From: Maritalea sp049801075 | GTDB lineage: Bacteria; Pseudomonadota; Alphaproteobacteria; Rhizobiales; Devosiaceae | Reading direction: 5' to 3' | Length of the DNA: 64,000 bases | Assembly: GCF_049801075.1 (NCBI RefSeq) | Contig: NZ_JBNAGG010000004.1 | Location: 247,525 to 311,524, forward strand | Shown here: positions 9,464 to 18,443 of the stretch, one piece after another | Layout: every line of letters starts with the position of its first letter | Numbering within the stretch: position 1 is the stretch's first letter | Made by a program: the position numbers and the translations under genes | Notes under the pieces: generated by a model | What the model was told of the DNA's origin: nothing | The model's input: the letters and a program-made list of their open reading frames with translations, nothing else | The model's database searches: none

Positions 9464-9751
9464 TTAGGACTCGCGATAATGCTGCACCCAAGTGGTGCGC
9501 AAACCGGCCAGCCCATGTTTATCGATGGAGGCTTGCCAGTTGAGAAATTCATCGACGCTTAATGTGTAGCGGGTGCAAGCCTCTTCAAGGCTCAGCAAAC
9601 CACCACGTACAGCGGCAACGACTTCTGCTTTTCGACGGATCACCCAACGCTTGGTGTTGGTTGGGGGAAGATCGGCAATTGTTAACGGGCTGCCATCTGG
9701 CCCGATGACGTATTTTACTCGTGGACGCATCTGTGCGGTCATTTTACTCAC
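9464..9751 (-). CDS. sciP: SciP-type CtrA inhibitor, DUF1153
   Basis: A 95-residue DUF1153 protein, homologous to SciP, the small helix-turn-helix protein that binds CtrA and blocks its activation of target genes in Caulobacter. The core is well conserved: YVIGPDGSPLTIADLPP, then RWVIRRKAEVVAAVRGGLLSLEEAC, then RYTLSVDEFLNWQ, the helix-turn-helix. It sits alone between flgD and fliF, ends at a strong terminator, and is probably a cell-cycle-timed regulator of motility genes. The function is inferred from family knowledge. Confidence 0.93.
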   Translation of the reverse strand: MSKMTAQMRPRVKYVIGPDGSPLTIADLPPTNTKRWVIRRKAEVVAAVRGGLLSLEEACTRYTLSVDEFLNWQASIDKHGLAGLRTTWVQHYRES

Positions 9752-9888
9752 TACTCAAACCTGACCTAACTAATAGAGCTAGCCTAGCGTGATGCTCTTA
9801 AAATTTGGCTAAGGCCTTGGTCAGATTTGATTAAGAGTTGAGAAAAATGCCGCAAATGCGCAGACTTAGTGGGGTTTGGGCGTCAGAT

Positions 9889-10566
9889 TTATGCGGGTAG
9901 ACCCACTTTTGCGACGGCCGAAAGTTCCACTTGTGTGCCATTTACGACCAGAATGGGTTCATTGCCAACAAAGTCGACGGTCTCAACAATGCCAGATGTC
10001 ATTGTGTAGTTGGCAATTTTGCCGCCATCAGAATCGACAGCGTCGATCGTAATTGAATATTTGCCCTCTGGCGCAATGGAGCCGTCAGAGTTAATGCCAT
10101 CCCATGTGTAATCATGTTCGCCGGATTCGAGCGTTGTTTGTTCTGTAAACACAACGGCACCAGCACTGTTTTTAATGGTGATGGTGGCCTCAGCCGCATC
10201 GCGGGTCATGCCATAGGTCCATGTGGCGCTGCTGTCTTTCAAATCGGTATTGTTAGAGAAAGCAGTCACCTCTTTGCCGATATAGGAAACAGCTTGCGAG
10301 GCATAATTTTGCTCGTTGGCGCTGATCAACGCTTCCAAAAACTCGTTGGTTTTAAGTTGCTGTTCCACGCCGGTAAATTCGACCATTTGCGAGGTAAATT
10401 GGTTTGTGTCGAGTGGGTCCAGCGGGTTTTGGTTTTTCAACTGCGTGGTCAAGATCGACAAGAAAGTGTCGAAATTTTCCGCAATTGTTTTGCGCGAGGA
10501 TGACAGTTCCGATTGACCGGAGCCGATGCCAGCTCCTGCTGCAGATGATTGTGCTGGAATAGTCAT
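9889..10566 (-). CDS. flgD: Flagellar hook assembly protein FlgD
   Basis: A 225-residue FlgD, the hook-capping scaffold that is exported and later discarded. The N-terminal signature TFLSILTTQLKNQNPLDPLDTNQFTSQ lacks some residues of the enterobacterial form but is typical. A FlgD Ig-like domain follows (YTWDGINSDGSIAPEGKYSITI). The start is preceded by GGAG. It is 11 bases downstream of fliK, so both probably come from the sigma-54 promoter before fliK. Confidence 0.94.
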   Translation of the reverse strand: MTIPAQSSAAGAGIGSGQSELSSSRKTIAENFDTFLSILTTQLKNQNPLDPLDTNQFTSQMVEFTGVEQQLKTNEFLEALISANEQNYASQAVSYIGKEVTAFSNNTDLKDSSATWTYGMTRDAAEATITIKNSAGAVVFTEQTTLESGEHDYTWDGINSDGSIAPEGKYSITIDAVDSDGGKIANYTMTSGIVETVDFVGNEPILVVNGTQVELSAVAKVGLPA

Positions 10567-10577
10567 AATTTATGCTC

Positions 10578-12140
10578 CTAAACCCAAAGGTTTAAACCGT
10601 CCGGTCGCGCGGTGCCGCGCAAAACCAAGGAGGGGTTTTCGGTGATGCTTTGTGTGTCTGAATTGGCGGCATCATTGTCGCCGTTCAGATTGGCTTGTTG
10701 TCCGTTTTCTTGGCCAAACTGCTGGCCTTGGCCGCCATTTTGGTCCTGCTTAAGTGAAAATTGCAGGTTGGCTTTGTCCGTGTTTAGTCCAGCTTGCTGC
10801 AAGGCTCGTTCTAGGGCGCGTTGATCGCGCTGCAGAAGGTCCAATGTTTCAGCCCGCTCAACGGTGAGCCGAGCGGTAACATTTTTGCCTTCCATTTCGA
10901 GTTGCACATCAATCTTGCCCATTTCTGGGGGATCAAGGCGAATTTCGAACCGTTGAGCGCCATTGCGGATTTGCCGTACCACTTCAAAAGCCATTGCGGG
11001 CAAATTGATCTGCTTTTGCGGCGCTTGCTGATGCGCTACCTTATCAATCTGAATTTGGCTTTGATGTTGCTGCTCTGTGCGCTGCAGATTCAGGATTTTG
11101 TCGGTGATAGTGTCTGTGGTGTCCAAATCGCTGGCCATTTTCGCCTGCTGGGCCAATGTTGGGGCAGGGCGCTGCGCTGCATAGGTTTGGCCAGCCATCA
11201 ATTTGTTCTCTGTACCCGCGCCTTGTTGATTTTGGCCAAATTGGAATTTGGTTTCACCTTCTTTGCCTTCAAGTGCAGCGCTGATCAAGTTTGAAGCGCT
11301 GCCGTTTTGCAATGCCTTTTTTGTGCCGGCTTCTTCGCCGCTGGCAAGTATTTTTGCCATGGGGTCTGTGTTTTGCTCGCCATCAGCACCGGTCAGTTGA
11401 CCGGCTTTTTTGTCCACCAATTTGGCGATGGCGGCTTGCGCTGTTTCAGGTAGTTTTTCCGAAAGCTCTTCCAAGCGCCCAATCATTTGATGAATGTTGA
11501 GCGACAATTTTGCATTGTCTTTGGGGGTTAAACCCTGTTCGCCATCTTTTGCTGCTGCATTGATATCGACTTCAAGTTGCGCTGTGCTTGGTTGGCCTTT
11601 GCCATTGGGTTGCACATCGCCCAAAAGAGTATCTAGCCGCTTGAGCAATTTGCCCAATTGCATCAAGTTGCCGGGTGCTTTTGCATCTTCTGCTTGCCGC
11701 AGCGCGCCAAGTTGATCCGTATACATGCCCATGGGCAGGCTGACGGCGGCGTCATTGCGCATCGGGTGGTTGTTGATCGCACTGGCCAGCGCTGCGAACG
11801 CATCTTGGGCGTTTGCAATCTGCTGAGGATCGGGCACCAGCAATTGATCAAATGCAGCGCCGATTGGGGCAAGGGCTTCTTTCAGCTTCTCAAGCGCGTC
11901 TTTGATTTTGCTCATGTCGACGGCGAGTTCGGCGTTGCCCTCAACAGGCCCCATTTCGGCCTTCATGTGCAGTGCGGCCCGCATATCGCTGGCGTCACCG
12001 CCCATCAGCGCATCCAAAATCGCTTCAAAACCGCTTGCCGCATCTTCTTTGCCTTCAAGCGTACCTTTGGTGTCGCTAGGAAAGCCAATAAAATCAACTT
12101 TTGGTGTGTTTTGTAAACCTATTTGCACGTGCGTACCCAT
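10578..12140 (-). CDS. fliK: Flagellar hook-length control protein FliK
   Basis: Hook-length control protein, the molecular ruler that is exported and switches substrate specificity. The long central region is Gln/Ala/Lys-rich. The C-terminal Flg_hook domain is clear: RFEIRLDPPEMGKIDVQLEM and VERAETLDLLQRDQRALERAL, ending in a Gln/Asn/Gly-rich tail. The frame extends to an ATG at 12170, but that codon overlaps the -12 element of a sigma-54 promoter. The ATG at 12140, after a weak AGG, is therefore the likely start (520 residues). Identification rests on the C-terminal domain and position beside flgD. Confidence 0.9.
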   Translation of the reverse strand: MGTHVQIGLQNTPKVDFIGFPSDTKGTLEGKEDAASGFEAILDALMGGDASDMRAALHMKAEMGPVEGNAELAVDMSKIKDALEKLKEALAPIGAAFDQLLVPDPQQIANAQDAFAALASAINNHPMRNDAAVSLPMGMYTDQLGALRQAEDAKAPGNLMQLGKLLKRLDTLLGDVQPNGKGQPSTAQLEVDINAAAKDGEQGLTPKDNAKLSLNIHQMIGRLEELSEKLPETAQAAIAKLVDKKAGQLTGADGEQNTDPMAKILASGEEAGTKKALQNGSASNLISAALEGKEGETKFQFGQNQQGAGTENKLMAGQTYAAQRPAPTLAQQAKMASDLDTTDTITDKILNLQRTEQQHQSQIQIDKVAHQQAPQKQINLPAMAFEVVRQIRNGAQRFEIRLDPPEMGKIDVQLEMEGKNVTARLTVERAETLDLLQRDQRALERALQQAGLNTDKANLQFSLKQDQNGGQGQQFGQENGQQANLNGDNDAANSDTQSITENPSLVLRGTARPDGLNLWV

Positions 12141-12169
12141 TAAACCTGACAATTGTCCATCCAATTCCA

Positions 12170-12185
12170 TGCAAGTACTGGGCCA
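12170..12185 (-). promoter_or_regulatory. Sigma-54 promoter of fliK-flgD
   Basis: Read on the minus strand, TGGCCCAGTACTTGCA matches the -24/-12 sigma-54 consensus (TGGC at -24, TTGCA at -12) with correct spacing. Transcription would begin near 12159, leaving an 18-20 base leader before the ATG at 12140. This fits control by FlbD, whose gene is in the same cluster. Confidence 0.8.
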
Positions 12186-12399
12186 GTTTTAGAAAATCTT
12201 GTAATTTATTGAAATATAACAATTTTCATTGGTTTGAGATTTGAGGTGGGCGATGTTTTGCCATCCATGCGGCAAATCTAGCCGGATCATCCGGCATTTC
12301 TTGCCCATCGGTATGCATCAAAGTGATTGAATATGCTGGCGCTGGCTGCTAAAAGCCGATGCTTATCCGTTGGCCCTTAACCCCAATTAGGATGGAAAA

Positions 12400-13542
12400 A
12401 TGAATTCTCTGGGTATTGATAAGCCCGTCAAGGACACCCGCGTTGTGGTGGCCATGTCGGGCGGCGTTGACAGTTCGGTTGTGGCCGGGCTTATGGCGCG
12501 CGAAGGATATGATGTCATTGGCATCACCTTGCAACTTTATGATCATGGCGAAGCTATTCACCGCAAAGGCGCATGTTGTGCCGGGCAGGATATTCATGAC
12601 GCCCGCCGCGTTGCGGCCTCGCTGGGCATTCCGCATTATGTGTTCGACTATGAAAGCAAATTCCGCGAAAGCGTGATTGATGATTTTGCCGACAGCTATG
12701 TGCGCGGCGAAACACCTATTCCTTGCGTAAAGTGCAATCAGACCGTGAAATTTCAGGATTTGCTGGAAGCGTCACGCGAATTGAACGCGGATGTGTTGGT
12801 CACCGGGCATTACATCCAATCGCGGCAAAGCAATGGGCAATATTCGCTTTATCGCCCGTTGGATCATGGGCGCGACCAAAGCTATTTCCTCTTTGCAACC
12901 ACGCAAGAGCAACTTGATTATTTGCGCTTTCCCCTTGGCGGCATGACCAAGGATGAAGTGCGCGACATTGCCCGCGATATGGGGCTTGTGGTGGCAGAGA
13001 AAAGCGACAGCCAAGACATTTGCTTTGTGCCCAATGGCAATTACGCGCAGATCATTCAAAAGCTGCGTCCCGAAGCCATTGATCCGGGCGAGATTGTGCA
13101 TATGGATGGTCGTGTGTTGGGTGAGCATAAGGGCATCATTCATTTCACAATTGGCCAGCGTCGTGGGCTTGGCATTTCCGCGGGTGAACCGCTTTATGTG
13201 GTGAAGCTGGAGCCAGAAACTAAGCGCGTTATTGTTGGTCCTTACGAGGCGTTGGCCACTCGTTCGGTGCAGTTGAAGCAAGTGAATTGGCTGGGTGGCA
13301 TGAGCCTTGATGAAATTGAGGAAATGGGCCCGATCAACATTGAAGCAAAAGTGCGCTCTACGCGGCCGCCACAACCTGCACGTTTAAGCGTGAAAAATGG
13401 TGAAGTGGAAGTTGAGTTGGTTGGCGGCGAACATGGCGTCTCGCCGGGCCAAGCCTGTGTCTTTTATGCTGATGATAGCGAAGATACGCAGGTGTTGGGC
13501 GGCGGCTGGATCGCCCGTGCTGTCAGCGCCACAGCGGCGTAA
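12400..13542 (+). CDS. mnmA: tRNA 2-thiouridylase MnmA
   Basis: A 380-residue tRNA-specific 2-thiouridylase. It activates U34 of Lys, Glu and Gln tRNAs with ATP and inserts persulfide sulfur. The PP-loop AMSGGVDSSV lies near residue 18, the catalytic cysteine is in IPCVKCNQTVKF, the second in SQDICFVPNG, and the KGIIHFTIGQRRGLG core and C-terminal barrel follow. The ATG is preceded by AGGA. The gene is divergent from the fliK promoter and ends at a strong intrinsic terminator. Confidence 0.97.
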   Translation: MNSLGIDKPVKDTRVVVAMSGGVDSSVVAGLMAREGYDVIGITLQLYDHGEAIHRKGACCAGQDIHDARRVAASLGIPHYVFDYESKFRESVIDDFADSYVRGETPIPCVKCNQTVKFQDLLEASRELNADVLVTGHYIQSRQSNGQYSLYRPLDHGRDQSYFLFATTQEQLDYLRFPLGGMTKDEVRDIARDMGLVVAEKSDSQDICFVPNGNYAQIIQKLRPEAIDPGEIVHMDGRVLGEHKGIIHFTIGQRRGLGISAGEPLYVVKLEPETKRVIVGPYEALATRSVQLKQVNWLGGMSLDEIEEMGPINIEAKVRSTRPPQPARLSVKNGEVEVELVGGEHGVSPGQACVFYADDSEDTQVLGGGWIARAVSATAA

Positions 13543-13553
13543 AACCACAAATT

Positions 13554-13578
13554 CCCTCCCCGATATGGGGAGGGTTTT
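13554..13578 (+). terminator. Intrinsic terminator of mnmA
   Basis: Stem CCCTCCCC / GGGGAGGG with loop GATAT, followed by TTTT, 12 bases after the mnmA stop. A textbook rho-independent terminator on the plus strand. Confidence 0.9.
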
Positions 13579-13932
13579 AGCGTAGTGTGATGTAAAATCG
13601 CAGACCCCCACGCTGTGCTGAAACTCTGCGTAGGCCGAAAGAAGCGGCATCACCGCCCGATCTGGTTCAGGCCAGTCCCGCTGCGCTGAATCTTATATTT
13701 CTGGACAATGATCCGGGACTATCCAACTCCCCATCTTGCAAAATAGTGGACGGCTCTGCTCTGCCGCGGCAGTTGAGCCAGATATCCATTTGCCCCATCT
13801 CTTTGCATGACTTCACCTTCCCTCCGATTCAGCTTGGGTTAACCAACTCAATAGATTGCTGTGCCTAGCTAACAGCGCGTTAGGACGCTTTGGCTATCGT
13901 TTATGTTCCAGGTCAATTAAGGGACGAGACAA
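13579..13932 (+). other. Gene-free stretch
   Basis: About 350 bases between the mnmA terminator and the secreted-protein gene. I see no open frame with a ribosome site and no RNA gene. The last ~30 bases contain GGGACGAG just before the ATG at 13933, which could be its ribosome binding site. Confidence 0.5.
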
Positions 13933-14337
13933 ATGTTCAAACCAGCCAAACTCATCGTAGCCGCTTCGGCTTTTGTCTTTGCAATTCTTCCAACAGCAGG
14001 CAATGCACTCGATATGCAGGGGCAAGTTCTGCTTCAAACGACAATGGCGCAACATATTGAACGCCACATGGTCAACGGCGTCATTCCGCATGTCGTGCTT
14101 GATGACGGTATCGTGGTGGATCTGGTACCAACTGAAGCTCACCCCATGATCCTTTCATATGGTGAGGGCTATGTTTTGTGCACGGACTTCCGTGATCCAG
14201 AAGGTCGTTTTGTCAATGTTGATTTCTACGTGGCGCAAGGTGAAGAAGGCTTTGTTATTTTCCAAATGGAGATTGATAATCGCGCACCGTTGCACGCTCT
14301 TATGGAGCAGGGAAAGGTGAAAAAGATTGGCGGCTAG
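13933..14337 (+). CDS. Small exported protein, unknown function
   Basis: A 134-residue protein with a clear Sec signal peptide (KLIVAASAFVFAILPTAGNA, cut after about residue 25). The mature ~109-residue domain is predicted beta-rich (GQVLLQTTMAQHIE, DGIVVDLVPTEAHPMIL, FVNVDFYVAQGEEGFVIFQ). I do not recognise the family. A single Cys (YVLCTDF) is not in a lipobox. Its end precedes the start of the GGDEF-EAL gene by 20 bases, so it may be a periplasmic partner of that sensor's extracytoplasmic domain; this is inference from position only. Confidence 0.75.
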   Translation: MFKPAKLIVAASAFVFAILPTAGNALDMQGQVLLQTTMAQHIERHMVNGVIPHVVLDDGIVVDLVPTEAHPMILSYGEGYVLCTDFRDPEGRFVNVDFYVAQGEEGFVIFQMEIDNRAPLHALMEQGKVKKIGG

Positions 14338-14356
14338 GTTTCGCAAGGGCGCTGGT

Positions 14357-16741
14357 ATGCGATCCATCCGGACCAAATTCCTCCTACTTTTCGTTCCTGC
14401 CTATTTGGTTGTAACGCTGGTTGGGCTACATTTCGTCGCGCAGCAGCATGTGCAAAACGCGCGTGCTGAGCTGAGCTCTCGAGTTGGCACGCAACTTGGG
14501 CGCGTGAGCGGGTTGTTAACGCCGGAACTGGCAACAACACAAAAAGCTATCGGCTCACGTTTAATGTCAACATTACTCGTCGATCAGGCGACCAAATGTG
14601 TTGATGTTATTTTTGATGGACAAATCGACCGTACACTTTCGCAACCGCGTAATCTTGGTTGTGGGGTTATGAATCCCGAAACAACCGTAGAAACGTCGAT
14701 TTTGCTGATCCCAGGTGGCAAGATGGTGCTTGGGTTTTCGCTTGATGAAATACGGGCGATCGAAATCGAAAGTTTGGAAGCCATATTGATTATCGCTTTC
14801 GGGGGGCTCGCAGCAGCATCATTGATCGCGACATTTGCATTTGGACGCACGGTTGGTCGTCCAATCTCCAGACTTATCAAAACGATGCAGGGTACAGGTA
14901 GCAATCAATACCTTCGGGCTAAGGCGATCACTTCCGATGAAATTGGTGCCTTATCGGGCACCTATAATGAGCTTGTCGATCGACTGGAGTCGGAAGCTGC
15001 AATGGCCTCGGCAGCAATGGAAGAGCTGTCGAATGTGTACAATACGACGCCCGCGCTGCTGTTCACCATGGATTCGCAAGGTATAATTTGCTCAACCAGC
15101 ACATTCTGGTCTGAAACAACTGGGTACAAAGAAGGGAAGTGCATCGGCCAACCCCTATGGTCATTCATTCTCACTGACGCTTGTGCTGGGACCAAGTCGC
15201 TGAAAACAGCTTTGAAGCTTGGTCAATCTGTGAGGGACGTGCCTTTGCGCTTCAGGACTGCGGATGACGAAATCATCGATGTCCTGTTGTCAATCGTTCC
15301 CGATAGACGGTCTTTAGGAGCGGCTGCGAGCCACGTCTGTGTGATGACAGATGTCACTCAGTTGCGCTTGACTGAATCGAACCTACGCCAATTGGCAGTC
15401 ACCGATCAGTTGACAGGCTTGGTCAATCGACGTGCGCTTGCCGATGTCGAAGTACTTCTCGGCCTAAACGACAGGAACGACAATCCTTTGTGGGCTGTTC
15501 TGTTCATTGATCTAGACGATTTTAAAGCGGCAAACGATACTTACGGACACGCTGCTGGTGATCAGCTTTTGGTTACAGTCGCTGAGCGCATCAAGAAGGC
15601 AGCAGGGCAAACTGGGATCGCGGCACGACTTGGCGGCGACGAGTTCGCTTTGGTACTTCCTTCGATTGAAACTTTGGAAGACGCTACGCGTATCGCGGGT
15701 AAGTTAATTGATGACATAAACCGCCCTGTCGATGTTGTCGGTGGAACAGCTTATGTGGGGGCTAGCATTGGCATCGCGTCGGACCGGTTGAACAACTCAA
15801 AACCATCGGATTCACTGGGCTTAAGCGATCAGGCAATGTACATGGCCAAGTCCACCGGCAAAAATCGCTACGTTGTTTATGAAGGAAAAGATGCTACCGC
15901 CCTGAAGGAGCGGTCTGAATTTTTGCACGCCCTGCGGGTGGGTCAGAAAGACGGTTGGTTCTCGATCCACTTCCAGCCCATCATTAACCTGGAAACCGTC
16001 AAGCCAGTCGCGCTGGAAGCGCTGTTGAGAGTGACCACGAATGAAGGCAAAACGCTTCCCACCGACAAGTTTATTGCAGTTGCTGAAGAAACTGGCCGCA
16101 TGGATGAGCTCGGTCGTTGGATATTTGATGAAGCAGTCAGTACTTTCCTGGAACTGACCGACGCCAACAACCAGACCACGATGAGTCTGTCGGTGAACCT
16201 GTCCCCACGCCAACTCAATGAGCGGTTTGTACGGCATGTTGAGAAAACGCTGGAATCGAAACCATCGCTTGCTGGCCGCTTGGTGCTGGAAATCACCGAG
16301 GGTGCAACCATGAGAGGTTTCGAAAGAGCCAAGGAACTTCTTGAGCGGCTACGCGACTGTGGTGCGCGTATCGCAGTCGACGATTTCGGTACCGGGTATG
16401 CCTCGCTGTCATACATCAGCAAGCTGCCAATTGACATTCTTAAATTGGATCGCAGCTTCGTTGATCAAGCTGGTGGCAATGAAGCGCGCACGCGTTCGGC
16501 GTTGATACGCTCTGTCTCTAGCCTAACAAGTGAGCTCGATATTCCATTGATTGCTGAAGGACTAGAGGATGTTGGAATGGCCGAAGAAGTGCTCGGGTTG
16601 GGCGTGCCACTTGGCCAAGGCTACCTCTTTGCGCAGCCTATGCCTGCTGACAGAATTGCTGAGTGGCTTGAGATGTTCGGCTCAAAGAAGCACACTGAAA
16701 ACGATCAAGAAGAAACTGCTTATCGTAATGTGATCGTTTAG
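14357..16741 (+). CDS. Membrane PAS-GGDEF-EAL cyclic-di-GMP protein
   Basis: A 794-residue bifunctional-type c-di-GMP protein. In order: membrane helix (~5-27), a ~115-residue periplasmic region with two Cys (CVDVIF, LGCGV), a second helix (~147-170), HAMP (GRPISRLIKTMQG), PAS (~230-340), GGDEF (~355-510) with intact LGGDEF and FIDLDDFK, then EAL (~525-775). EAL residues look intact: EALLR, SVNLSPRQL, EITEGA, DDFGTGYASL, LKLDRSFV. Both synthesis and hydrolysis may be possible. The frame reaches a TTG at 14327 overlapping the previous gene, but the ATG at 14357 after AAGGGCG is a better start. Confidence 0.94.
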   Translation: MRSIRTKFLLLFVPAYLVVTLVGLHFVAQQHVQNARAELSSRVGTQLGRVSGLLTPELATTQKAIGSRLMSTLLVDQATKCVDVIFDGQIDRTLSQPRNLGCGVMNPETTVETSILLIPGGKMVLGFSLDEIRAIEIESLEAILIIAFGGLAAASLIATFAFGRTVGRPISRLIKTMQGTGSNQYLRAKAITSDEIGALSGTYNELVDRLESEAAMASAAMEELSNVYNTTPALLFTMDSQGIICSTSTFWSETTGYKEGKCIGQPLWSFILTDACAGTKSLKTALKLGQSVRDVPLRFRTADDEIIDVLLSIVPDRRSLGAAASHVCVMTDVTQLRLTESNLRQLAVTDQLTGLVNRRALADVEVLLGLNDRNDNPLWAVLFIDLDDFKAANDTYGHAAGDQLLVTVAERIKKAAGQTGIAARLGGDEFALVLPSIETLEDATRIAGKLIDDINRPVDVVGGTAYVGASIGIASDRLNNSKPSDSLGLSDQAMYMAKSTGKNRYVVYEGKDATALKERSEFLHALRVGQKDGWFSIHFQPIINLETVKPVALEALLRVTTNEGKTLPTDKFIAVAEETGRMDELGRWIFDEAVSTFLELTDANNQTTMSLSVNLSPRQLNERFVRHVEKTLESKPSLAGRLVLEITEGATMRGFERAKELLERLRDCGARIAVDDFGTGYASLSYISKLPIDILKLDRSFVDQAGGNEARTRSALIRSVSSLTSELDIPLIAEGLEDVGMAEEVLGLGVPLGQGYLFAQPMPADRIAEWLEMFGSKKHTENDQEETAYRNVIV

Positions 16742-17417
16742 GCCCGATAGTTTCCCAGGCTCTTGCCCAAATTAGAGAAGAGTGCCTGACAACACGGTTG
16801 TTTGAGTACTTTGCTGCCGTTCAAGGTGAGCATAAGGCATAAGAGATTGACGGACTGATTTTGTCTGGTTCGCCTCTTTTCAACAGTGCGCTTCGGCATG
16901 CTCGTGGGGAGGCGTAGAAGTGCGTCGGGGACATTGCAAAGCAAATGGTCGGGTGTTGTGCAAATCATGGTGAAAACGGAAGGTATTTCCCACTTTTTTC
17001 AGTGAAATCCAATAAAATCAATGACATAGATTTTCCTTATCAGCGGTCTCTTGGACGGTGGTATAATGGCCGTATCTTCTTTGAAGCTTTGCGGGTTGCC
17101 GACGGGCAATTAAAGCGAAGGGATATCCTTTAAAAGGAGAGGTTGGCCGCGCCGTTGGACGCGAAGGTGCGCGAAGATAGATGATGGCTTTACCTGACAC
17201 CAAGGGTTGCTCGCTGACTTAATGTCGGAGGGCAGGGGCTATATGGGTAAGCACCCCGAAAGCGCTCTATCTTTGAATAAACCAGCCATGTGAGGCGACT
17301 ATGGTCTCAACATATTTAAGAGTTTGAGGAGATCCTTGTCGCCTCGCATCCGCAACTGTGGGCATTTTATGTCACGCGGTGAATTTGGCCTGCTCGCTTT
17401 TTGTGGCGACAAAAACA
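16742..17417. other. Gene-free stretch
   Basis: About 675 bases between the GGDEF-EAL gene and the OmpA terminator. Short open frames occur on both strands, but none has a convincing start, composition or family resemblance. No RNA gene was recognised. Confidence 0.5.
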
Positions 17418-17448
17418 AACGCCCCACACAAGGTGCGGGGCGTTGTTT
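17418..17448 (-). terminator. Terminator after OmpA-type lipoprotein
   Basis: Inverted repeat AACGCCCC / GGGGCGTT around a 10-12 base loop, with A- and T-rich flanks, 22 bases beyond the stop of the minus-strand OmpA-family gene. Confidence 0.8.
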
Positions 17449-17469
17449 AATTTTCGAAGTGCGACCAGG

Positions 17470-18114
17470 TTAGGTCAATGGTGAGATTTGAATCTCTACC
17501 CGACGGTTTTGGGCGCGGCCGCTCTCAGTGCTGTTTGAGGCGATTGGGCGCGCTTCGCCATAACCGGTCACATAGACCCGGCGTGGGTCTACGCCACGGC
17601 CTGAGACATAGTTGGCCACAGACATGGCGCGGCGGTTAGAAAGCTCAAGGTTATATTGTTCCGAGCCTGTTGAATCAGTGTGGCCATAAATATCAACCAG
17701 TGTTTTGGGATATTTCTGCAATACCGCGGACACAGAGTTCAAGGCTTCATAGAATTGTGGTTCAACGTTAGACTGATCTGTCTGGAAGGTCACGTTGGAC
17801 GGCATGTTCAAGATAATCTGGTCGCCTTGGCGGGTCACGGTTACGCCCGTGTTGGACAAGCTGCTGCGCAGTTCAGCTTCTTGACGGTCCATATAGGCGC
17901 CAACGCTTGCGCCGGTGAGGGCGCCGAGGCCAGCACCAACCAATGCGGCTGTACGGGCGTCTTTATTGGCAACTGATGCGTAGACTAGACCTGCAACCGC
18001 ACCAGCGGCTGCGCCACCAGCGCCGCCTTTAACTGCGTTTGAGTTCCACCCTGTTGTGGTGCAAGCCGAAAGGCTGAATGCCGCGACGGTTGCGAGTAAA
18101 AGTTCTTTTTTCAT
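17470..18114 (-). CDS. OmpA-family outer-membrane lipoprotein
   Basis: A 214-residue lipoprotein. The signal sequence ends in a lipobox LSAC at residues 15-18. A glycine-zipper segment follows (GGAGGAAAGAVAGLVYAS and ALVGAGLGALTGASVGAY, ~30-80). The C-terminal OmpA peptidoglycan-binding domain is clear: DIYGHTDSTG, LSNRRAMSVANYV, GYGEARPIASN, NRRVEIQI. It resembles YiaD-type lipoproteins that tie the outer membrane to the wall. It is a single-gene unit with its own terminator. Confidence 0.93.
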   Translation of the reverse strand: MKKELLLATVAAFSLSACTTTGWNSNAVKGGAGGAAAGAVAGLVYASVANKDARTAALVGAGLGALTGASVGAYMDRQEAELRSSLSNTGVTVTRQGDQIILNMPSNVTFQTDQSNVEPQFYEALNSVSAVLQKYPKTLVDIYGHTDSTGSEQYNLELSNRRAMSVANYVSGRGVDPRRVYVTGYGEARPIASNSTESGRAQNRRVEIQISPLT

Positions 18115-18281
18115 ATTGGCCTCGGTTTGCTGGCAAATTCTGTGTGTATCTTAAGCTATAATGCGGCAGGAAAAAGATGGTTCAATTTTTGTTTGCGTGT
18201 TTTTTGTTGATGAAATCACGCCGCATATGTGGAGGGTGGGAAATAAGTTGAGAAATGTCAAATTTCTTGGTGCATTGCAGC

Positions 18282-18310
18282 TTGACATTGGGGCAAGCCC
18301 CGCATTATAT
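18282..18310 (+). promoter_or_regulatory. Sigma-70 promoter of the tRNA
   Basis: TTGACA, 17 bases, then TTATAT; the start would be near 18317, about 50 bases before the tRNA. The -35 is a perfect consensus. A GC-rich discriminator (CCCCCGC), typical of stringently controlled stable-RNA promoters, follows. Confidence 0.8.
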
Positions 18311-18366
18311 CCCCCGCAGCAAAGCGCAATGCTTTGCCCATTCTTTCATCGAAAGATGTCTTTCGG

Positions 18367-18443
18367 GGCGGGGTAGCTCAGTTGGTTAGAGCAGCGGAAT
18401 CATAATCCGCGTGTCGGGGGTTCAAGTCCCTCTCCCGCTACCA
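18367..18443 (+). tRNA. tRNA-Met (anticodon CAT)
   Basis: A 77-base cloverleaf including a genome-encoded CCA. The acceptor pairs GGCGGGG with TCCCGCT (two G-U pairs), the D-arm is GCTCAGTTGGTTAGAGC, the anticodon stem GCGGA/TCCGC surrounds the loop ATCATAA (anticodon CAT), and the T-arm is GGGGG TTCAAGT CCCTC. The sequence looks like an alphaproteobacterial elongator tRNA-Met. A lysidine-modified tRNA-Ile with the same gene anticodon cannot be fully excluded. An accessory element follows its 3' end. Confidence 0.95.

Noticed and set aside
16738..17133. Short open frames on both strands between the GGDEF-EAL and OmpA genes
   Set aside because: No ribosome site, no family resemblance and no coupling to neighbours; treated as gene-free.
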